Below, one piece after another: positions 1-7,991 of a DNA stretch of 38,058 nt (its first letter is position 1; each line of letters opens with the position of its first letter). The notes under the pieces were generated by a model. The model made no database searches and was not told where the DNA came from. It saw nothing but the letters and a program-made list of their open reading frames with translations. The stretch is from positions 1 to 38,058 of the forward strand of contig DAOWIZ010000026.1 in assembly GCA_030640585.1 (NCBI GenBank), read 5' to 3'. Made by a program: the position numbers and the translations under genes. This stretch comes from Thermoplasmata archaeon (GTDB taxonomy: Archaea; Thermoplasmatota; E2; DHVEG-1).

Positions 1-249
1 CTCAACGATATCAAGACTTAAAAGCGATTCTTCTTCCCTATATCTTAAATTCATACCTCGAATAGCACCAATAACATTAGTAGGCGTAGTTTTAACATTA
101 TAAGCAATTTCAGAAGTATAACTACAGCTAGGGCTAATTTCAAACAAGTATTCAGCAATTTTTTTACGAATACTACTTCTTCGCAGAGCCCTTATCACAA
201 GCGGTCTTTTCATTTCGATAGAAGACTCTAATCTATTATCTTCCTGCAT
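1..249 (-). CDS. Winged-helix transcriptional regulator, EarA-like (3' end off the window)
   Basis: An 83-codon open frame starts at ATG 249 and runs off the left edge, so only the N-terminal part is visible. After a short acidic head it reads IRALRRSSIRKKIAEYLF, then a helix-turn-helix stretch containing SYTSEIAYNVKTTPTNVIGA and RGMNLRYREEESLLSLDIVE. The order 'RRS-RKKI-EYL ... S-EIA ... TPTNVIGAIRGM ... RY-EE-SL--L-IVE' is what I know from archaeal winged-helix regulators of the EarA (archaellum regulator) type; assignment to that family is from memory and no archaellum genes are seen here. A TATA-like box about 33 nt upstream supports the start. What it regulates cannot be told. Confidence 0.7.
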   Translation of the reverse strand, partial: MQEDNRLESSIEMKRPLVIRALRRSSIRKKIAEYLFEISPSCSYTSEIAYNVKTTPTNVIGAIRGMNLRYREEESLLSLDIVE

Positions 250-274
250 CCCGTCCAAAAGTTAATACTTATTA

Positions 275-290
275 CCATTTATAAAAGTAT
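275..290 (-). promoter_or_regulatory. TATA box of the winged-helix regulator
   Basis: On the minus strand the sequence ACTTTTATAAATGGT lies with its centre about 33 nt before the ATG at 249. The spacing fits an archaeal promoter with a very short leader. Confidence 0.5.
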
Positions 291-449
291 CCTCAACCGA
301 ATAACTACTTGCACATATACCTGCATATGCACCTGCATAATCTTATGTTATTTGCCCATCTTTTTTATAACTCCTTTTGCGAGAATACCCACTATCTTCA
401 GATATGGGATGAATTGCAATACTTTCAATATTCTCCAATATATGTTTAA

Positions 450-618
450 ATACCTTCATATACATACATCTTATCAATAGGGTTGGACAAACCCGAATTA
501 ACGCCTTTGGATCATCATGTAAGACCTATGGCTGACGGAACTATCAATCTTAGGCAGGATGGATGAATTAGGAACTATATGCAAGATCATCTATTGGTCC
601 TCTGCTGGAAGCCCATAG
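450..618 (+). pseudogene. tnpB: C-terminal relic of IS200/IS605-family TnpB (OrfB)
   Basis: From 477 one frame reads IGLDKPELTPLDHHVRPMAD and continues GTINLRQDG to a stop at 564-566; the +1 frame from about 556 continues RMDELGTICKIIYWSSAGSP and stops at 616-618. The pieces 'GL-KPELTPLD' and a last 'SSAGSP' inside the element's right-end hairpin are characteristic of the C-terminal tail of archaeal TnpB/OrfB proteins, which follows the last zinc-finger and RuvC motifs. The catalytic part is absent: an in-frame stop at 447-449 precedes the tail and no CxxC motifs are found upstream. It is therefore a truncated and frameshifted remnant of the programmable nuclease, not a functional gene. No matching TnpA is seen. 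Confidence 0.65.
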
Positions 619-641
619 ATTTATCTGTGGGAGGATGTCAC
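600..641 (+). mobile_element. Right end of an IS200/IS605-type element (hairpin plus GGATGTCAC)
   Basis: CCCATAGA (612-619) and TCTGTGGG (624-631) form an 8-bp stem with one T-G wobble and a TTTA loop. It is followed by AGGATGTCAC. This 'GAAGCCC ... GTGGGAGGATGTCAC' layout is the usual 3' end of IS200/IS605 and TnpB-only elements, where it also forms the 3' end of the omega/re-RNA scaffold. The stop codon of the TnpB tail lies inside the stem, as in intact elements. The left end is missing. Confidence 0.65.
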
Positions 642-705
642 TAAACTAAAAAGAGATAAATATCATTAACTTGTAAAAATTAATGGAAATGTGAAAGAGA
701 AGAGG

Positions 706-764
706 TAGATATCAAATATCCCCAGATCTCTCATATCAGCAAGAAGGGATAGATACCAAATATC
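706..764. repeat. Two imperfect palindromic repeats, 44 bp apart
   Basis: TAGATATCAAATATC (706-720) and TAGATACCAAATATC (750-764) differ at one base. The first contains a perfect GATAT-CAA-ATATC palindrome. The surrounding 24 bp also match imperfectly. A weaker relative, GATAAATATC, lies at 654-663. The role is unknown; the spacing of about four helical turns would suit paired protein binding. Confidence 0.45.
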
Positions 765-810
765 TTCCAATCCGCTGCTCACACACCATGTTATTGTTTG
801 ACACTGATAG

Positions 811-846
811 TATTTAAACTTGTTGTGTTAATATATCAAATTGACA
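811..846 (+). repeat. TATA + TGTTAA motif, copy D (degenerate)
   Basis: TATTTAAA at 811-818 is followed 15 nt later (start to start) by TGTTAATATATCAAATTGA at 826-844, which matches the 19-mer of the other copies at 16 positions and continues CA, giving a TGACA half-site. See copies at 16601, 31313 and 31857. Confidence 0.5.
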
Positions 847-853
847 GAATTGA

Positions 854-1006
854 ATTTTTAAATTTATTATAGATGGTGAAACTAATCAGACCGCCTATGT
901 TGGCATAGGCAATTATAATAAAACAAGTACTGAATTTGCTTGGAGACTCATGACATTTAGAGGTGAAACTTTTTACATGTGGGGCAATTCCACTAAATTC
1001 TACTAA
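854..1006 (+). pseudogene. Possible 3' fragment of a lost gene, no start codon
   Basis: After a stop at 851-853 the frame is open for 50 codons and ends at TAA 1004-1006. It includes IDGETNQTAYVGIGNYNKT and then FAWRLMTFRGETFYMWGNST before KFY. The composition (Gly, Tyr, Asn, Thr, Trp) looks like coding sequence of an exported or surface protein, but there is no ATG, GTG or TTG near its 5' end and I do not recognise the family. It could be a remnant, or a chance open frame. Confidence 0.25.
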
Positions 1007-1124
1007 AAAAATATTTCTTTTTCCATTTTTTCTTTTTTTCAAATTAAAATCCTACTAAAAATATTAGTTTTTATAGTTAGATTTTTAAACTACCAGTATT
1101 TTATCGCTTACAACGTGTGAACGT

Positions 1125-1268
1125 ATGAAGAGGGAAAACTGCCCGTTTTGTGGACACAGATGGATAAGAAAATCAAACGAATCACCTATAATATGTCCAA
1201 AGTGTAAGAGTAAATATTATAGCCAAGAAGACCTAGCAAAAATGAAAAAAAACAATAAAAAAGAGTAA
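1125..1268 (+). CDS. 47-residue zinc-ribbon protein
   Basis: Too short for most gene finders. ATG at 1125 opens 47 codons ending at TAA 1266. Residues about 6-29 read CPFCGHRWIRKSNESP-IICPKC, a clean CxxC-CxxC zinc ribbon, followed by a lysine-rich tail. The two cysteine pairs and the absence of frame breaks make it a probable gene. A TATA-like TTTTTAAAC sits at about 1082-1090. There is no strong ribosome site, so translation may be from a short leader. It lies 70 nt before the RNase J-like gene on the same strand. Such mini zinc ribbons are common in archaea, as RNA-polymerase or RNA-associated parts or of unknown role; no specific function can be given. Confidence 0.65.
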   Translation: MKRENCPFCGHRWIRKSNESPIICPKCKSKYYSQEDLAKMKKNNKKE

Positions 1269-1284
1269 CAATAATCATCATTGT

Positions 1285-1306
1285 TTGTGACAAAGGGGAG
1301 TCACAA
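1285..1306 (+). promoter_or_regulatory. Hairpin with a GGGG loop upstream of the RNase J-like gene
   Basis: TTGTGAC (1285-1291) and GTCACAA (1300-1306) form a perfect 7-bp stem around the loop AAAGGGGA. It lies between the zinc-ribbon stop and the next start codon at 1339. It could be an mRNA structure or a weak terminator; no T-run follows. Confidence 0.35.
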
Positions 1307-1338
1307 GCAGAAATTTTACCAATGTTGGAAGTACGGAT

Positions 1339-2766
1339 ATGGAGATAAAGTGTCTTGGTGGTGTTAAAGAAATAGGTGGAAATAAAATCCTTGTTGAACA
1401 TAAAGGTACACGTATTTTTTTGGATTTTGGGATGAGTTTTAATCAGTATTTGAAATATTTTTCAGAGTACTTGAACCCTCGTAAATCCAGGGGTTTAAAA
1501 GATTTCTTTGAACTAAACCTTCTGCCAGATATTGAAGGAATATACCGTGAAGATTACTTGTATCATATGGGATTACCAGATGAAAAAAGAAGTATTAATG
1601 GAGTATTTCTTTCCCATGCACATGCAGACCATGCACAGTACATTCATTTTCTAAGAAAAGATATACCTATTTATTGTAATAAGGCTACATATCTTATTTT
1701 AAAAGTTATCGAAGAAACCGGTGTTGGTTCTTTTTCAGATCTTATAACAATGTGTGATTCTTTTACTTTTTACCGTAATACAAAAGATACATTGAGTAAG
1801 GTAAACCGTAAAACAAAGGGCTCTGTGAAAAACAGACGATTTGTAATCATGGAACCAGAAAAACCTGTTGAGATAGGATCACTCAAACTTGAAATGCTAC
1901 CAGTGGATCACTCCCTACCTGGTGCAAGTGGCTGCATTGTATATTCTGATGAAGGAAATCTAGTATACACTGGTGACATACGCTTCCATGGTTATAACGA
2001 AGATAAAAGTAAGAGGTTTGTTGAAAAAGCAAGTAGTGTAAACACTCGTTGGATGATTTGTGAAGGGACACGCATTGATAAAACCGATAAAGACAGTGAG
2101 GAAAATGTTAAAAAGAAAATTAGTAGTTTGATATCTGAATCAAAAGGTATGGTTTTTGTCGAGCATCCAATAAGAGATCTTGACAGAGTTACAACAATTT
2201 TTAAAGCAACAAAAGAAAACAATAGAACATTTGTTGTAACATTAAAACAAGCATATCTCATTGAATCCCTTGGCAAGTTATCACCCTTCAACCTAGATGA
2301 TGTTAAAATTTTACTTCTACCACGGGAATGGGGTTTAATTTATAGCCGTAGGGAAGATCTAAACCTTATCACAAAAGAATTTCACCCTAAAAAAGAATAT
2401 AAAAAATGGGAACGAGATCTTATCTGGGGTGAAAACAATAATCAAATAGAAAACGCGATAACATATGAAGAACTACGAGAAAATCCAACAAAATATGTTA
2501 TCTCAATGAACATGTGGGAGATAAACCAACTCATTGACATTAAACCAAAGAACGCGATATGGATAAAGTCTTCTTGCGAGCCGTTCAGTGATGAAATGAT
2601 GATTGATGAAGAAAGAAAAGATCATTGGCTAAAACATTTCAACATCCGTAAGTTCTCTGCTCATGCATCGGGTCATGCTTCTGGTGATGAAATTAAACAA
2701 ATGATTAAGAAAATAAATCCTGAAGAATTAATTCCGATTCATACTGAACATCCTGAGATGTTTTGA
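1339..2766 (+). CDS. RNase J-like metallo-beta-lactamase-fold hydrolase (3' end frameshifted)
   Basis: A 475-residue metallo-beta-lactamase/beta-CASP-type protein, probably an RNase J-like ribonuclease or a close relative acting on RNA in the cytoplasm. Seen in order: GGVKEIGGNKILVEHKGTRI with FLDFG at the N-terminus; the metal motif HAHADHA (HxHxDH) near residue 93; LPVDHSLPGASG; a GDIRFHG motif near residue 215; a beta-CASP-like middle; and a C-terminal KFSAHASGHASGDE with IPIHTEHPEMF. RNase J relatives normally continue some 15-25 residues after HTEHPE. Here the frame stops at 2764, while the -1 frame carries a plausible tail up to 2828; adding one T to the TTTT run at 2761-2764 would join them. 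Start ATG 1339 has only a weak GGAAG upstream. Confidence 0.8.
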   Translation: MEIKCLGGVKEIGGNKILVEHKGTRIFLDFGMSFNQYLKYFSEYLNPRKSRGLKDFFELNLLPDIEGIYREDYLYHMGLPDEKRSINGVFLSHAHADHAQYIHFLRKDIPIYCNKATYLILKVIEETGVGSFSDLITMCDSFTFYRNTKDTLSKVNRKTKGSVKNRRFVIMEPEKPVEIGSLKLEMLPVDHSLPGASGCIVYSDEGNLVYTGDIRFHGYNEDKSKRFVEKASSVNTRWMICEGTRIDKTDKDSEENVKKKISSLISESKGMVFVEHPIRDLDRVTTIFKATKENNRTFVVTLKQAYLIESLGKLSPFNLDDVKILLLPREWGLIYSRREDLNLITKEFHPKKEYKKWERDLIWGENNNQIENAITYEELRENPTKYVISMNMWEINQLIDIKPKNAIWIKSSCEPFSDEMMIDEERKDHWLKHFNIRKFSAHASGHASGDEIKQMIKKINPEELIPIHTEHPEMF

Positions 2767-2828
2767 TACATCTTAGTTTTAGAGATTTTTTCGGCCATCA
2801 ACGTATTTTTTTACCTAAAGGTTTTTAG
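2763..2828 (+). pseudogene. Out-of-frame C-terminal tail of the RNase J-like gene
   Basis: In the -1 frame relative to the gene above, 2763-2828 reads LIHLSFRDFFGHQRIFLPKG, then F and a TAG stop. Hydrophobic strand-like residues followed by PKG match the usual end of RNase J-type proteins after HTEHPE. A one-base length change in the T4 run would restore a protein of about 496 residues. It may be a sequencing error, a true mutation, or a slippery site. Confidence 0.55.
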
Positions 2829-2861
2829 AGGATTAGTTTATCACGGCCATGGTGATACCAG

Positions 2862-4001
2862 TTGGATTTCAGCCTTACAAGTGAACAAAAACTGTTTCAA
2901 AAAACAATACGTGAATTTTGTGAGAAAGAAATAAAACCTCTTGCATCTAAAATTGATAAAGAGGAGTATTTCCCATGGGAACTTTATAAAAAAATGGGTA
3001 GAATGGGTCTTATGGGTATGACAGTTCCACAAAAGTATGGTGGTGCTGGTATTAATCGTGTTAGTTACATGATTGCATTGGAAGAAATTTCTCGTGTATG
3101 TGGTTCTACAGGTATAACTGTTGAGGCTCATAACAGTCTTGGTGTCGGTCATATTTATGAGAAAGGTTCTGAGGGACAAAGAAAAAAATATCTTCCAACT
3201 CTTCTAAACGGTGAGGGTATTGCTGCTTGGGCGCTTACCGAACCTAATGCTGGTTCTGATGCTGCAGGTGGGCAAACAACTGCAGTTCTCAAGGGTGGTA
3301 AATGGGTTTTGAATGGTACAAAACAATTCATTACAAGTGGCGATATCGCCGAGGTTACTATTGTTATGGCTATGACTGATAAAAGCAAGGGTGCTAAGGG
3401 CATTAGTGCTTTTATCGTTGAGAAAGATACATCTGGTTTCAAAGTTGGACAACTTGAGAATAAACTAGGGCTTCGTGGTAGCCATACCGCTGAGTTAATA
3501 CTTGAGGATTGTAAGATTCCGAAGGAGAACCTCCTTGATGAAGAAGGCCAAGGTTTTGTTGGTGCTATGAACATATTGGATCGTGGTCGTACAGCAATTG
3601 GTGCTATGAGTGTTGGTATTGCTCGTGGTGCTCTAGAAGATAGCATCGAGTATGCTAAACAGCGTGAACAGTTTGGAAGACCTATTGGTAAGTTTCAGGC
3701 TATTCAGTGGAAAATCGCTGATATGGCAACAGAAATTGATGCAGCTCGTCTACTTGTTTATCGGGCTGCATATTTGGAAGATCAAAATACTCGTTTTACT
3801 AAAGAGGCAGCTATGGCTAAACTTTTTGCATCTGAGATGGCTATGCGTGCAACTGTTAATGCTATACAGGTTCTTGGCGGATATGGTTATACACGAGAGT
3901 ATAATGTTGAGCGTTATTTCAGAGATGTCAAACTCTGTGAAATAGGTGAGGGAACCTCTGAGGTTCAACGTATGGTTATAGCAAAACAGTTAGGATTATA
4001 A
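2862..4001 (+). CDS. Acyl-CoA dehydrogenase
   Basis: A 379-residue flavoprotein of the acyl-CoA dehydrogenase family, which forms a trans-2,3 double bond in an acyl-CoA and passes electrons to ETF. Visible family signatures are WALTEPNAGSDAAG in the mid domain, SHTAELILEDCKIP, the C-terminal RGRTAIGAMSVGIARGAL and YAKQREQFGRPI, and QVLGGYGYTREYNVER near the end. The catalytic base is predicted to be Glu363 in IGEGTSE, the position used by short/medium-chain and butyryl-CoA enzymes. The start is TTG 2862, supported by a GGTGAT ribosome site five bases upstream. Close to the leucine operon it may be the isovaleryl-CoA step (LiuA-like), but a butyryl-CoA or general role is equally possible from sequence. 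The acyl-CoA synthetase follows 26 nt downstream. Confidence 0.9.
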   Translation: MDFSLTSEQKLFQKTIREFCEKEIKPLASKIDKEEYFPWELYKKMGRMGLMGMTVPQKYGGAGINRVSYMIALEEISRVCGSTGITVEAHNSLGVGHIYEKGSEGQRKKYLPTLLNGEGIAAWALTEPNAGSDAAGGQTTAVLKGGKWVLNGTKQFITSGDIAEVTIVMAMTDKSKGAKGISAFIVEKDTSGFKVGQLENKLGLRGSHTAELILEDCKIPKENLLDEEGQGFVGAMNILDRGRTAIGAMSVGIARGALEDSIEYAKQREQFGRPIGKFQAIQWKIADMATEIDAARLLVYRAAYLEDQNTRFTKEAAMAKLFASEMAMRATVNAIQVLGGYGYTREYNVERYFRDVKLCEIGEGTSEVQRMVIAKQLGL

Positions 4002-4027
4002 AAAAAATGTTTTAGGGGAAAAACAAA

Positions 4028-5647
4028 ATGGTTAAGAAAGATAAATATGATGAACTGTATAATAGTTTCAAATGGGAAATACCAAAACATTATAATTTTG
4101 GTTTTGACGTTGTTGATAAATGGGCCGAGGATCGTACTAAATTAGCATTGATTTCAATTGATCGGTCTGGTAAAAGAGATAGATATCATACTTTTCGTGA
4201 TTTATCTGTTGAGTCAAATAGATATGCTAATGCTCTTAGAAGAATCGGCGTTAAAAAAGGTGATCGAGTTCTCATAGTTCTTCAGAGCATTCCTGAATGG
4301 TACATTGCACTTATTGGAATGTTTAAACTTGGCGTTGTTCCTATGCCAGGTACTGTTCTTCTTACTTCTAAAGATGTTGAATACAGGGTAAACAGAGCAG
4401 AGGCTTGTATGATTCTTACTGACATGGATCATGCAGATATCGTTGAAGGGATAAAAAAGAAATGTCCAACACTTAAACACCTTATGCTTATAGATGGAAA
4501 AAGAAAGGGATGGCTTAATTATCTTGAAGAAATGGATAAATCATTATATGATCTTTCACCTGAAGACGTTGGAAAAACTCTTTCTGATGATCCTATGCTT
4601 ATCTATTTTACATCTGGAACTACAGGTAATCCTAAAATGGTACTTCATACACATAAATATCCACTTGGTCATGAGGTAACTGCTAAGTTTGCACAGGCAC
4701 TAACAGATAAGGACCTGCATTGGACTGTATCAGAGACTGGTTGGGCTAAAGCAGCATGGGGTAAACTATTTGGTCAAATGATTGTTGGTGCAGCAGTTAT
4801 ACAATGGGAGACACCAGGTCGTTTTGATGCAGATGGGCTACTTTGCGCTATGAAAAGATATGGCGTTACAAGTTTTTGTGCACCTCCAACTGTGTATCGT
4901 TTGCTTATTCAGATGGATCTATCTAAATATAATCTTAAACTACGTCATTCCATGAGTGCTGGTGAACCACTAAACCCAGAGGTTATTCGTGTTTGGAAAG
5001 ATACTTTTGGACTTGAAATCTATGATTTCTTTGGACAAACAGAAACAGTATGTGTCCTATCAAATTATCCATTCATGCCAATACGGTATGGATCTGTTGG
5101 CAAGCCTACACCAGGACATGATGTTCGAATCGTTGATGATGATGGAAACGAAATGGACCCAGATGAAGAAGGTAACATTGCAATATATCTAGGTGATGAA
5201 CGTCCACCAGGATTGTTCAAAGAATACTGGAAGGACAAAGAAATCATGAAGAAAGCATTCAGAAACAACTACTACTATACCGGGGATCAGGGATACAAAG
5301 ATAAGGATGGTTATTTCTGGTTTGTCGGACGAGATGATGATGTAATTAAATCCTCGGGATACCGCATAGGGCCATTTGAAGTAGAATCAGCACTTATGGA
5401 ACATGATGCTGTTGCAGAATGTGCAGTTGTTGGAACTGAAGACCCCGAGGGTATCAGAGGAATAGTTGTCAAAGCAGTAGTTGTCCTAGCAAAGGGATAC
5501 AAACCATCAAAGGCTCTTACAAAGGAACTGCAGGAACATGTTAAAAAGACAACGGCACCATATAAGTATCCACGTATAGTAGAATACATGGATGAACTAC
5601 CTAAGACTATTTCTGGTAAAATAATTAGACGTGAATTAAGAAAATAA
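4028..5647 (+). CDS. Acyl-CoA synthetase, medium-chain (MACS/ACSM-like)
   Basis: A 539-residue AMP-forming acid:CoA ligase. The P-loop-like motif YFTSGTTGNPKMVLHTH lies near residue 195, followed by VSETGWAKAAWGKLFGQM, typical of the ACSM/medium-chain acyl-CoA synthetase branch. Further motifs are YDFFGQTET, the hinge GRDDDVIKSSGYRIGPFEVE and the C-terminal PKTISGKIIRRELRK with catalytic Lys531. It activates a carboxylic acid to its CoA thioester. It is transcribed with the acyl-CoA dehydrogenase (26-nt gap, AGGGGAA before the ATG), so the pair may activate and oxidise branched, short or aromatic acids made from amino acids. The exact substrate cannot be read from the sequence. A hairpin terminator follows directly after the stop. 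Confidence 0.88.
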   Translation: MVKKDKYDELYNSFKWEIPKHYNFGFDVVDKWAEDRTKLALISIDRSGKRDRYHTFRDLSVESNRYANALRRIGVKKGDRVLIVLQSIPEWYIALIGMFKLGVVPMPGTVLLTSKDVEYRVNRAEACMILTDMDHADIVEGIKKKCPTLKHLMLIDGKRKGWLNYLEEMDKSLYDLSPEDVGKTLSDDPMLIYFTSGTTGNPKMVLHTHKYPLGHEVTAKFAQALTDKDLHWTVSETGWAKAAWGKLFGQMIVGAAVIQWETPGRFDADGLLCAMKRYGVTSFCAPPTVYRLLIQMDLSKYNLKLRHSMSAGEPLNPEVIRVWKDTFGLEIYDFFGQTETVCVLSNYPFMPIRYGSVGKPTPGHDVRIVDDDGNEMDPDEEGNIAIYLGDERPPGLFKEYWKDKEIMKKAFRNNYYYTGDQGYKDKDGYFWFVGRDDDVIKSSGYRIGPFEVESALMEHDAVAECAVVGTEDPEGIRGIVVKAVVVLAKGYKPSKALTKELQEHVKKTTAPYKYPRIVEYMDELPKTISGKIIRRELRK

Positions 5648-5684
5648 TGGTTTAACTTAACCATTTTTTCTTCTTTTTCTTGGA
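5646..5684 (+). terminator. Hairpin terminator after the acyl-CoA synthetase
   Basis: AATGGTT (5646-5652) pairs with AACCATT (5659-5665) around a 6-nt loop, followed by a T-rich tract TTTTTTCTTCTTTTTCTT. It overlaps the synthetase stop codon and lies just before the convergent gene on the other strand. Confidence 0.65.
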
Positions 5685-5691
5685 TGTTAGT

Positions 5692-6297
5692 TTATGCTTG
5701 ATCTGGTGTCTCTGGTTTTTTTGGAAAAATTGCATAACGAACTGAAAGACCAATACGTAGTACCCATTCAACTATTATTATGAAAAGAACAAATTGTATA
5801 CACAACACAAGGAACTCAGGCATCAAATAAATCTTATCTATTACATCTTCAAATCTAAAATAAGAAGGATCCACCAAGAATATACCTAGCAATGCAAATG
5901 GTAGCATTTTTGCTACATCCTTTGAAAGGTCATTGCTATAATAAGATGTTATTCTAATAGCTAGGGTTATTGCAAATGATGTAGAAAGAACCGCAGGGAT
6001 TTCATAATTCCTAGTTAAAAAAAGCATCATCATAGAAAAACCAATGAAAAATAAACTTGCTACAAACGGGAATAAAAAGAAATATTTAGCAAATCCAACA
6101 AGTTTTGAATGTTTGGTTTCACTTATTTTAAAACAATCTCTTCGTGCGATAAAACGATAGAAATGCCATATAAGAACAGAGTAAACTGCAATTGAAATCA
6201 CTAGATAAAAAATTGGTACAAATGCTGATAGATCTCCACTGAAAATATTTTGAAGATCAAGTTCTGACATATATTCTGAAAAATTTTCAAAAGCCAT
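5692..6297 (-). CDS. Multi-pass membrane protein of unknown function
   Basis: A 201-residue hydrophobic protein with about five predicted membrane segments: roughly residues 26-48, 68-90, 95-115, 126-140 and 160-184 (for example PIFYLVISIAVYSVLIW and FVLFIIIVEWVLRIGL). The soluble parts are short, with a basic loop after the first segment and a polar tail ending PKKPETPDQA. I do not recognise the family. The start is ATG 6297 rather than the upstream TTG 6315, because a GGAGGG ribosome site sits seven bases before this ATG. It is the last gene of the leucine-degradation operon, 68 nt after the carboxyltransferase, so a role in electron transfer or transport linked to that pathway is possible but unproven. 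Confidence 0.7.
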   Translation of the reverse strand: MAFENFSEYMSELDLQNIFSGDLSAFVPIFYLVISIAVYSVLIWHFYRFIARRDCFKISETKHSKLVGFAKYFFLFPFVASLFFIGFSMMMLFLTRNYEIPAVLSTSFAITLAIRITSYYSNDLSKDVAKMLPFALLGIFLVDPSYFRFEDVIDKIYLMPEFLVLCIQFVLFIIIVEWVLRIGLSVRYAIFPKKPETPDQA

Positions 6298-6365
6298 ATT
6301 TCTCCCTCCTACCAAATACTAGTAAACATTTTTTTGTTTATAAAACCAATTATATTGTTTTATTT

Positions 6366-7973
6366 TTACATTCTGAATATGCCGGGTTTCCAGCCAGGTA
6401 TCGGTGCATTAAGTGATGCAGAGATACCAAGACCTAATACCATACGGGTATCTACAGGGTCAATTATTCCATCATCCCAGATTCGTGCTGTACTGTAATA
6501 TGGACTTCCCTCTGTTTCATATTTTTTTAAGATGGGATCAGTGAGTTCTTTTTCTTGTTCTTTTGTCATCTCTATGCCTTTTCGCCAGAGTTGATCTTTT
6601 TTAACAGTGAGCAGGACACCTGCTGCTTGTTGACCACCCATTACACTTATTCTCGCATTAGGCCACATCCATAGTTGACGGGGACCATATGCTCGTCCGC
6701 ACATTCCATAGTTACCCGCTCCAAAGGATCCGGCGATTATCACTGTGAACTTTGGTACTTGTGCTGTTGCAACAGCAGAAACCATTTTTGCGCCGTCTTT
6801 TGCAATACCTCCTGCTTCGTATTTCTTTCCAACCATGAAACCAGTTATGTTCTGTAGGAATACTAATGGTATTTTACGTTGGCAGCACATCTCAATGAAA
6901 TGTGTTCCTTTGAGTGCTGACTCTGAAAAAAGCACTCCATTATTCGCAAGGATTCCAATAGGATATCCCATTATACGTGCAAAACCACATACTATTGTTG
7001 ATCCATAAAGTGCTTTGAACTCATGAAATTTTGAACCATCAACAATACGGGCTATGATTTCTTTTATGTCAAATGGTCTACGCGGGTCTTTTGATATTAC
7101 ACCATATATCTCTTTAATATCATACTGTGGTTCTTCAGGTTCTCTAATCTCAAGTTGTGTTTTTTCAGATCTGTTAAGATTTTCTACTATGTTTCTTGTC
7201 ATATGTATAGCTTCAGCATCATCATGTGCATAATGATCACTTACACCACTTTTACGACAGTGAACATCAGCACCACCTAGGTCTTCAGCGGTTACTTCTT
7301 CACCTGTTGCTGCTTTGACCAGTGGTGGCCCGCCCAGAAAAATAGTACCTGTACCTTTTACAATGATTGATTCATCGCTCATTGCTGGAACATATGCTCC
7401 ACCAGCTGTACAACTACCCATAACCGCTGAAATTTGAGGTATACCCATCGATGACATCACAGCCTGATTATAAAATATTCTTCCAAAATGTTCACGGTCA
7501 GGAAATACTTCATCTTGCATAGGCAAGAATGCTCCACCACTATCAACAAGGTAGATACATGGAAGATTATTTTCCATAGCAACTTCCTGAGCTCGCAGGT
7601 GTTTTTTCACAGTCATAGGGTAATATGTTCCACCGGTAACTGTTGCATCATTTGCAACTATTACTACCTCACGACCATGAACAATACCTATACCTGTTAC
7701 CATACCTGCACATGGTGATTTATCATTATACATTCCATAAGCAGCAAGAGAGTTGAATTCCACAAAGGGTGTATCGGGGTCTAAAAGCGCATCTATTCTT
7801 TCACGAGCAAGCATCTTATTTCGACTTTTGTGAAGTTTTATTTTTTCCTCACCGCCACCTTTTGATGCAACTGCGATTTTTTCTTTTAAATCCTTGGCGA
7901 GTTCTGCATAATGCTTAAAATTTTCTTTAAAATCTTTATCAGCAGGGTCAATATTACTCTCTATAACATCCAT
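6366..7973 (-). CDS. Methylcrotonyl-CoA carboxylase, carboxyltransferase (beta) subunit
   Basis: A 535-residue carboxyltransferase that moves the carboxyl group from carboxybiotin to 3-methylcrotonyl-CoA, giving 3-methylglutaconyl-CoA in leucine breakdown. The crotonase-like N-domain carries [20 protein letters not shown], then [51 protein letters not shown] and [18 protein letters not shown]; these are the hallmarks of MCC beta subunits rather than propionyl-CoA carboxylases, which lack 'AFLPMQ--VFPD'. The C-domain has [18 protein letters not shown] and [13 protein letters not shown]. Start ATG 7973 has GGGAGG ten bases upstream; an in-frame ATG at 7991 directly abuts the preceding stop and is less likely. 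Length equals the bacterial enzymes. It pairs with the carrier and carboxylase just upstream. Confidence 0.93.
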   Translation of the reverse strand: MDVIESNIDPADKDFKENFKHYAELAKDLKEKIAVASKGGGEEKIKLHKSRNKMLARERIDALLDPDTPFVEFNSLAAYGMYNDKSPCAGMVTGIGIVHGREVVIVANDATVTGGTYYPMTVKKHLRAQEVAMENNLPCIYLVDSGGAFLPMQDEVFPDREHFGRIFYNQAVMSSMGIPQISAVMGSCTAGGAYVPAMSDESIIVKGTGTIFLGGPPLVKAATGEEVTAEDLGGADVHCRKSGVSDHYAHDDAEAIHMTRNIVENLNRSEKTQLEIREPEEPQYDIKEIYGVISKDPRRPFDIKEIIARIVDGSKFHEFKALYGSTIVCGFARIMGYPIGILANNGVLFSESALKGTHFIEMCCQRKIPLVFLQNITGFMVGKKYEAGGIAKDGAKMVSAVATAQVPKFTVIIAGSFGAGNYGMCGRAYGPRQLWMWPNARISVMGGQQAAGVLLTVKKDQLWRKGIEMTKEQEKELTDPILKKYETEGSPYYSTARIWDDGIIDPVDTRMVLGLGISASLNAPIPGWKPGIFRM

Positions 7974-7991
7974 AAAATTTTTTCCTCCCAT

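Larger units (their letters stand above)
250..1124. other. 875-nt gene-poor stretch with relics and small repeats
   Basis: No intact gene is seen here. It contains the regulator promoter, a decayed TnpB tail with its right-end hairpin (450-641), two copies of a GATAT/ATATC palindrome (708-720 and 752-764), one copy of the TATA + TGTTAA... element (811-844), and an open fragment without a start codon (854-1006). On the minus strand a 38-codon frame from ATG 464 ends at 348; it has no recognisable motif and I do not call it a gene. Confidence 0.6.

Noticed and set aside
348-464. 38-codon minus-strand frame starting MKVFKHILENIESIAIHP
   Set aside because: It has no ribosome site, no recognisable motif, and lies in a decayed region overlapping the start of the TnpB relic.
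664-825. Open frame on the minus strand of about 50 codons reading DIWYLSLLADMRDLGIFDIY
   Set aside because: It has no start codon near its 5' end, and its apparent internal repetition is explained by the 44-bp-spaced DNA repeat, which is out of frame with itself.
3155-3646. 163-codon open frame on the minus strand inside the acyl-CoA dehydrogenase gene
   Set aside because: It lies fully within a clear enzyme gene on the other strand and shows no domain or start signal.
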